From positions 124,001 through 188,000 of the forward strand of contig WHVA01000047.1 in the NCBI GenBank assembly GCA_015179125.1: a stretch of 64,000 bases of DNA, read 5' to 3'. Source of the stretch: Gautieria morchelliformis (lineage: Eukaryota > Basidiomycota > Agaricomycetes > Gomphales > Gomphaceae). This document shows, piece by piece, positions 58,026 to 64,000 of this stretch. The position numbers and the translations under genes are program-made. Positions within the stretch are counted from its first letter, which is position 1, and the number at the start of each line of letters is the position of its first letter. The notes beneath the pieces are model-generated. The model worked only from the letters and a program-made list of their open reading frames with translations. It did no database searches and was not told the origin of the DNA.

Positions 58026-59181
58026 TCAAAGGTCCCGGCTTGCCTGGATAAGACTCGTGGAAATCAGTGACCAGCTCCGAGGCATGATCAAGCTCGGAAG
58101 CGAGGATCCACAAGGTTTCTTAGTTGGTACCTTCGTAACCAGTCCACCTAACCAGATAGAGCTGCTTGCAGCTCTTCCGTCTATTATTGATCTTGGAGTC
58201 GAGGATTTCCAAGACTTCGAACTCGGGCTCGCTGTCGATGACAACTGGGGGCGGAGGAGGCTGAACTCGGTTCGGGATGGTGTTGGGCATGGCTGGGTCA
58301 AGCATGGATACATGGAATACTGGATGGACTGAATGCATCTGCTCTGGAAGTCAAAGGGTGAAGGAGTGAGTACCTGCTTGGGAAATGATCTCAAAAGGAC
58401 CCAAAAACTTCTCGGCGAGCTTCTTGATGGGCCGAGTTGTTCTGAAGTACTGTGCCTTTACAAAGGCGAGGGATCCTACTTGGAAATCAGGGGCAGGCTT
58501 GCGACGAACATCAGCCGAGGCTTGGTAGGTCTTTTGAGCCTCAAGGATGGCGTGGCGAAGTTCTTGGTGAAGCTCGTCCAGGTCAACCACAAAGTCTCGA
58601 GCTCGTGCTGAGGCCAGGTCGCGCTCGGGGTGAACCGTGAGGTTCCGGTGGTAACCCTTGTTAGCAAAGAACAGGGATATTCCAGTGGTTGCGCTAGGCG
58701 CATTGTTGTAAGCAAACTCGGCTAGGGGAAGGAGCGAAGCCCAGTTGGACTGCTGATAGTTGTAGTAAATCCTGAGGTACTGTTCCAGGGTCTGGTTAGC
58801 ACGCTCGGGCTGACCGTCACGCTCGGGATGATATCCCGAGGTGAAATGCAACCGCATGTCCAAGGCTTTCCCTAGAGAACGCCAGAAGTGCGAGACGAAC
58901 TCGGAACCTGTATCCGAGGTGACATGTGAGGGGACACCATGCTTGGAAAAGACATGGAGGACGAAGAGGTTAGCGAGCTCTTGCGAGGTTATCTTGTCTG
59001 TGGTTGGAATGAAGATAACCTGCTTAGTGAAGCGGTCAACAATCACTAGTATGGAGGTGAACTTGGATGAAGGTGGGAGCTGCTGAATGAAATCCATAGA
59101 GATGGAATTCCATGGCTTCTTGGGAATGGGGAGTTGTTTGAGGAGACCATAGGGCTTGTGATGTTGTGGCTTGCTTTGCAT
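58026..59181 (-). pseudogene. Gypsy G2 integrase and chromodomain, copy B
   Basis: Two overlapping frames. The frame 59181-58351 holds the integrase core with catalytic Asp in SISMDFIQQLP, Asp in HVTSDTGSEFVSHF and Glu in YHPERDGQPERANQTLEQY, then VKAQYFRTTRPIKKLAEKFL. The frame 58338-58120 continues with VHPVFHVSMLDPAMPNTIPN and chromodomain LYLVRWTGYEGTN. The upstream zinc region (EYCKT-stop-TTCMQSK near 59190) has TGA where the partner Cys of the zinc site is expected. The catalytic triad is present, but the nonsense codon and the frameshift near 58350 make it non-functional. Confidence 0.88.
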
Positions 59182-59394
59182 ACAAGTGGTTCAAGTCTTG
59201 CAATACTCCTTGACAAAGGATCTAATCCCTGGCCAAGTGTAATCTCGTCGGATCAACTCCAAGGTCTTGTTGACCCTGAAGTGTCCTGAGAGAATGTGGT
59301 CGTGCTTGTATTGCAGGATGCGAAGTCGAAGGTCATCTGCCGCTGGAACATAGGTTCGGTTGTCGAGCTTCAGAAATCCCTCGGGGTCTGTGGT

Positions 59395-60014
59395 CTACCT
59401 CGGGTCATTAACCAAGCCGAGGTACGACTTAGCTATGGGGTCCGAGGGGAGGCTCGCCAGTATGTCAGCTCGGATTTGCTCGGTGTCAAGCAGCGAAGCA
59501 GCTCGGAGTACGACGGGAGCGAGGTTAGTAGCTCTAAGGGACGATGCCAGCTGGTGTTGAGTAAACACTGGCCGTAGGTTCTGTGGGTTTATGGTGGCAT
59601 AGTCGCTATTCCCCTCTTTAAGGTAGACGTCCCATCGTCTAGTGAGAGAGTCAGGCTTTGTTCCAAGGCAACCAGGCGGGAGCCAGATGTGGCCAAGTAC
59701 CACCAAGCAACTCGAGTTGAGCGAGGTTATGTAAAGGTAACCCATTGTTGTTCACCGGTCAGAAAGCAGATACAGAGGTCTAGAGCTTGGGTAATGGTAG
59801 TGTTAGTACTACCGTCAAATAGTTTCAAGGGTATAGGAGAGACAGGATAAGCAGGCATAGAGTACTTCTGGACAAATCTGGATTCAATAAAACAATCGGA
59901 AGACCCGCAGTCAACTAATGCAACAAAAGAGACGTCGGGAAGCGAAGGCGAGGTTAGGTCTACATTAAGGGAATCTTTGGACAATGAATGAGAAGTGGCA
60001 CTGAGTCTGAGCAC
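59395..60014 (-). pseudogene. Gypsy G2 protease fused to post-RNase-H linker
   Basis: The protease frame (60014-59727) has VDCGSSDCFIESRFVQ, with Cys in the usual Ser/Thr place of the D-S/T-G triad, then LKLFDGSTNT. Immediately after VVLGHIWL, the next frame (59745-59395) reads TKPDSLTRRWDVYLKEGN and NLRPVFTQHQLASSL, which normally follow RNase H. The whole RT-RNase H block, usually over 1.5 kb, is missing. Confidence 0.85.
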
Positions 60015-60064
60015 ACGGGTGAGGTTACCGCAATCCTTGGATTGTGTGGTTCCGAGGTTGCTAC

Positions 60065-60470
60065 CTATTTTTTCACCTCCATAATGGAGGCTGAAGTCCC
60101 CTCATTAGGGGTCTTCGCTGCCCGACCTTTAGAACCGCTACCATTGGTAGACTTGTTCTTCGGGCAGTCCTTGACGATGTGGCCCTTGGTGCCGCAAAGC
60201 AGGCAAAGGCCCTGGTTGACCCAACGTTGGCGTTCCTTGGGAAGTAGTTTACTGTCCTTCCTGAGCTTGCTTGATATGTCGGGCTGGCTCTTGTTGTTCG
60301 AAGAGTTGCCATTGGAACCCTTGCCGTTGTTGTTGGTCTTGTTGCTGTTCTTGTTATTGTTAGAACTGCTGGAAGACTGATTGTTGTTAGCGGCATTGCT
60401 GCTGGACTGATTAGTGGTGCGCGCGGGCTGGGAACTACGACCATTGATCATAGCATCATATTCCTTATGC
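60065..60470 (-). pseudogene. Gypsy G2 gag C-terminus with zinc knuckle
   Basis: An Asn/Ser-rich low-complexity stretch is followed by CLLCGTKGHIVKDC (C-X2-C-X4-H-X4-C) and a basic tail ending in a stop at 60065. Upstream, to 60661, weaker gag sequence continues (for example RQHFPLP-type reading near 60530) until the copia LTR cuts it. The zinc knuckle binds element RNA in gag proteins. Confidence 0.8.
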
Positions 60471-60661
60471 TCCCAGTAACGGCTGTCGCATTCCAGCGCA
60501 AAGTTCCTAAGCTTGGCGAGGCTACGGAATTAAGGGAAGTGAAGTAGATCATCCTTGATTCTTTTGGCCAAGCCCTTATAGGCGAAGTGTCGGAGGGCCG
60601 CATCGTTCCACTGAGTCCGAGTCAAAGCTCGGGCGAAGTCGATAAAGAATCGCACGGCCTT

Positions 60662-61153
60662 TGTAGAGGACAGGAATTATAGGCAGTAGGTTTGGACTTG
60701 TTGCTCAAAAGAATAGACTAGAATCAAATTCACTCTCTCAGTGAATTTATTGTCACTGTTATATTAATACAATACCTAGAATCAAATTCACTACATGATT
60801 TTCAGTCAACATGCTATGAAAATATAAAGAATACTACTCGCCTCTCTCAGTGAATTTATTGTCACTGAGAGAGGAGCACTATCCTGTCTCAGAAGGCATA
60901 TACATGCACCTGGCCCTTTAGCACCCAAGAGCTCGCACGTCGAAGTCATTTCAAACTCCGCTGGGTGCAGCCACTTGTGAAAATAGAGATAACAAAACGA
61001 AATGGAGAGGTAGGGAGTGACTGGAAAATTTCGAAAATAATCAGAGAAGTGGATGCATGGTACAGGAACAATGTGAGAGGAGATTGAAACACCATACAAT
61101 AAATCGAATATATTATGCTTGATTTTGGTGCAGGAGCATAAATGCACCCAACA
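60662..61153 (-). repeat. Copia 3' LTR (492 bp)
   Basis: Its plus-strand ends are TGTAGAGGACAGGAATTATAGG and CACCCAACA. It matches the 5' LTR that starts at 63797 (TGTATAGGACAGG) over all that is visible, with few differences, implying young age. It contains a hairpin at 60841-60874 (CCTCTCTCAGTGA, 8-nt loop, TCACTGAGAGAGG). Confidence 0.92.
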
Positions 61154-61166
61154 TGCCCCCTCAAGC

Positions 61167-62860
61167 TTAATATATTCTGATTCTCTCGTTGAGGATTCTC
61201 ACTCTAGGAAGTCCTTTAGTGAGAATATCTGCCAACATTTGTTCGGTTGGCAAATAAACGAGCTTGGCTTCTTGATTTTTTATTATATCTCGAAGGAAAT
61301 ATAATCTGATGTCGAAATGCTTGGTTCTTGTGTGTTGTTGAGTGCCATACGTGATTGCAATGGCTGATTGATTGTCTGAATAAACTTTGATGGGTCTGTT
61401 CAGTGGTTGGAATATTTCAGAAATAAAATCGCGCATCCAGAGAGCCTCTTTGCCCACATGGGTCAGGGCAATGAGTTCGGCTTCAGTTGATGAGAGGGCT
61501 ACTATTGATTGTTTCTGGCAACTCCATGAAACAGTGCCCCCATCAATCTGAAATAAGTATGCCGAATATGAACACCTATGACAATGTTCCGCTCGACAGA
61601 AACTTTGTGCGAGTCAGGCCAATAAACATAATGACCATGGCTCTGTGCAGAAATTCCTATCCACCGAGCTCTCTTGGCACGAGCTGCCAATTTATCTCCC
61701 TGAGTGATCTTAACATAGACTTCAGCTCCCCACGCGTGAATGTCTTTGAGATTTGGTTTCTCATGGTGAATCATTTCGTAAGGCGTTTTATCCGGCAGAG
61801 CTCTTGTATGCATCCTGTTCCTAAGATAATTGGCATGCTGTATCGCATATCCCCATAATATCTTAGGGAGGCCTGATTCCAACAGCATGGCATGAGTTCT
61901 CTCAGTGAGAGTTCAGTTCAGACGCTCGGCAACACCATTAGACTCTGGTGTATCGTGTACCGTCAGCCGATGCTTCGTGCCTTGTTTGGCTAGATGCTGT
62001 TCGAATTCAGAGGTCATATATTCGCCCCCTTGATCAGAAACAAGTGCCTTGATGTGCACATTTCTCTGTCGAAGCATTAAAGCCTCATAGAACTTGTACT
62101 TTGAGAATGCTTCCGATTTGTTTTCCATGAGATAGATCACCAATTCCCTTGAATAGTCATCGATAAAAGAGACATAATATGACTTTTTATCGATCGTGAG
62201 GTGCCTTGCAGGCCCCCAGACATCAGAATAAATTCTGTCACCGAATTTTGATGTTCGGTCTCTGGGTTCTTGAGGAAGAGGTTTGCGTGCAATCTTGGCT
62301 TGGATGCATGCATCACAGACAATTCTATCGCCTGTGGAGCTCAGTTCAATGCCCAATATCATGCCACGATTTAATAGATGTTGTAGGGACTTCTGTGAGA
62401 TGTGCCCCATTCTTTGATGAATTTCCATGGCAGACATACACATATGGGGGCTTGAGCACTTGGTGACTGGAGGTCTAGTCGATATAAGCCATTGACCTTC
62501 AGTGCTTGCATAAATATCTTTCCAGCAGTGTTAGATATTGTGCATTTCTGGCGACCGAGTCGAATATCGTAGCCAGCATCATCGCACCGACCGATTGAGA
62601 TGAGGGTAGCAGCAATTTTTGGTGCATAGTACGTATCTTGCAATGTGACTTCTACTTTTTTATCTCGAACTTTATCGGATAATACGAGCAGTCCTGAGCC
62701 AAAAGCATCAAAAGTGCCTTTGTTGGCTGCTCGGATAGTCCTCGGCTGTGGGAATTGACAGTAGTTCCTCAATAAATGTTTATGAGATGCGATGTCGTTC
62801 CGGTGTCGAGTATCACTATAACTCCTGAGGATGTGCTTGAATTAAAATTAGAGCACTTGT
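61167..62860 (-). pseudogene. Copia Pol: protease, integrase, RNase H; RT deleted
   Basis: Protease VILDTGTTSHL at about 62850-62810 is followed by a frame change into IRAANKGTFDAFGSG. The integrase zinc region is HQRMGHISQKSLQHLL and CDACIQAKIARKPLP. Its core has YSDVWGPARHL (Asp), LVSDQGGEYMTSEF (Asp) and HDTPESNGVAERLN (Glu), and ends near 61913. A second frame (61888-61502) continues to SHKVSVERNIVIGVH. Directly after it comes the RNase H tail (VALSSTEAELIAL, VYSDNQSAIAI, ADILTKGLPRVRI; stop at 61167). The reverse transcriptase with its YVDD-type motif is absent, so the element could move only with help. Confidence 0.9.
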
Positions 62861-62899
62861 TGAAATTGATGAAGGCAAGATGCCCATCATCACTTTTCT

Positions 62900-63640
62900 C
62901 AGAAGAGGTCTCTTCTTCGGCAACATTCACTTTTGGTTTACCCTTCTTCTTCTTTTTGCCTTTGGCTTTTTTCTTCTGATGTGGTCCTTGACTTTCTTTA
63001 CCACCTCCTTTAGCCCAGCAATTTTCGATAGAATGTCCAGGTTATTTGCAGTTGGTGCATACATGCGCCTTCTGCCCCTTCTGGTCCTTCTTGGTAGATG
63101 AACCAATAAACACCTGCTCTTCTTGTGGGAGTGTTTTCTTCCTGTCATACTGAGCCTTTAGTACCCTAATAATGTCATCAGGGACTAAGGGTCTCCCGCA
63201 TTCTTCAAGCGAAGTGGTGAGGGCATTCATGACTGCCTCATAGGATGGTGGAAGTGACGCAAGGATGATGTCCATGAATTCTTCTTCAGAAACTCTAGCT
63301 CCCATCTCATTAAGACGAGCATATAGGTCTTGGGCCTTGTCCAAATGGTCTCTCAAGTCTCCATCCTCAGGACATCTCATACTGTGGAGTTGTCTCTGCA
63401 GGCTGGTGAGGACCATCTTGGGCTTTTTGGTCATTTCATTGACCAGTGCATCCCAAGTCTCTTTTGCTGTCTTTTGTTTCTGTAGCACCAGAGCTAGTGA
63501 CTCTGACACTGAGACGATGGTTTGGGTCTTGGCTTGTCCTTCTCTAGCAAGATATCTCTCCAGCTTCTCCTCAGGCTTATCCATCTGAGTTTCCTCAGCT
63601 TCTGTAAGAATATGGCCTGGGGGCATGACTGGAGGATCAG
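62900..63640 (-). pseudogene. Copia gag (UBN2-type) with broken zinc knuckle
   Basis: The open frame 63626-63042 holds the conserved gag core: TAKETWDALVNEM, LTSLQRQLHSMRCPEDGDLR, MDIILASLPPSYEAVMNAL. It runs into the CCHC knuckle, but a TAA interrupts it after CTNCK; the remainder PGHSIENCWAKGGG and a lysine-rich tail (KKKAKGKKKKGK) follow in the same frame. Only one nonsense codon separates the two parts. Confidence 0.87.
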
Positions 63641-63796
63641 GAGGTCGAGTGACTCTCCCTTCTACATGCTTGAGTAGATTTTTGGACTCGAAATAGCTGA
63701 TGAGAGTGGCTCACCACAATGGCCAATTACTTCCATCTGTAGCAAGCTTCTCGACACCCAAAAGCTTCTGTGAAGTGTCTCCGGGGTCCATAACCC

Positions 63797-64000
63797 TGTA
63801 TAGGACAGGAATTATAGGCAGTAGGTTTGGACTTGTTGCTCAAAAGAATAGACTAGAATCAAATTCACTCTCTTAGTGAATTTATTGTCACTGTTATATT
63901 AATACAATACCTAGAATCAAATTCACTACATGATTTTCAGTCAACATGCTATGAAAATATAAAGAATACTACTCGCCTCTCTCAGTGAATTTATTCAGTG
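63797..64000 (-). repeat. Copia 5' LTR, partial
   Basis: Starts TGTATAGGACAGGAATTATAGG on plus and repeats the sequence of 60662 onward up to the window edge. Near the edge it lacks a few bases found in the 3' LTR (TTTATTCAGTG against TTTATTGTCACTG). Confidence 0.9.

Larger units (their letters stand above)
56086..60661 (-). mobile_element. Ty3/gypsy G2 element, copy B, lacking reverse transcriptase
   Basis: On the minus strand: gag zinc knuckle (60.4-60.1 kb), protease (60.0-59.7), integrase (59.2-58.35), chromodomain (58.35-58.03), an antisense ORF on the plus strand (56.74-57.89) and the 3' LTR (56.09-56.58). The 5' end is interrupted by a copia insertion at 60662. The reverse transcriptase and RNase H are absent: protease joins directly to post-RNase-H linker. 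Confidence 0.88.
60662..64000 (-). mobile_element. Ty1/copia element with RT deletion, 5' LTR cut by window end
   Basis: On the minus strand: 5' LTR (63797 to beyond 64000), gag (63.6-62.9), protease (62.85-62.4), integrase (62.45-61.9), RNase H tail (61.5-61.17) and 3' LTR (60662-61153). The polypurine tract GAGGGGGCA (minus) precedes the 3' LTR. The flank on the left is GCCTT (60657-60661); the matching duplication would be beyond the window. Confidence 0.92.

Overview
The window looks like nuclear DNA of a filamentous fungus, most likely a mushroom-forming basidiomycete (Agaricomycetes). The evidence is short GT-AG introns of about 45-70 bp, micro-exons, and gene and transposon families typical of that class (TET/JBP-like dioxygenase, ABC-A transporter, UbiA-type enzyme, chromodomain Ty3/gypsy, fungal hAT and a TA-targeting DDE element). 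I cannot name the genus.

Left part, 1-12 kb. This is mostly single-copy DNA. A HEATR5/LAA1-type trafficking gene runs off the left edge on the minus strand. It lies 66 bp from a decayed TET/JBP-like dioxygenase gene. A spaced direct repeat and a 60-bp palindrome follow, then a full-length, intron-rich GH35 beta-galactosidase (5.7-10 kb) with three micro-exons. A broken ABC-A transporter marks the edge of the repeat-rich part.

Middle, 12-33 kb. This is a graveyard of nested LTR retrotransposons. Chromodomain Ty3/gypsy copies (called G1 here) recur, cut by solo LTRs and MITEs. I call the recurrent solo-LTR families LTR1 (starts TGTCATGAC, ends AATCTTGACA) and LTR3 (starts TGTTTTAGATT). Several insertions can be read to the base from their target-site duplications.

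Island, 33.4-38.8 kb. Two apparently intact genes lie on the minus strand: a UbiA-type prenyltransferase/terpene cyclase and a cytochrome P450. They look like a small specialised-metabolism cluster stranded among repeats.

Right part, 39.7-64 kb. In order: a 3.2-kb transposon flanked by TA with matching inverted repeats and a near-complete DDE transposase; a three-level nest (MITE inside a solo LTR inside a foldback element); a gypsy G2 fragment with a solo LTR in it; a 4.0-kb hAT element with terminal inverted repeats and 8-bp target duplications; a gypsy gag; a second G2 gypsy whose reverse transcriptase is deleted and which carries an antisense gene between integrase and 3' LTR; and a Ty1/copia element, also lacking reverse transcriptase, that runs off the right edge.

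The main candidates for something new are the antisense zinc-finger/coiled-coil ORF of the G2 gypsy family and the UbiA-P450 pair. Exon boundaries were placed by eye from splice consensus and reading frame, so single boundaries may be off by a few bases.
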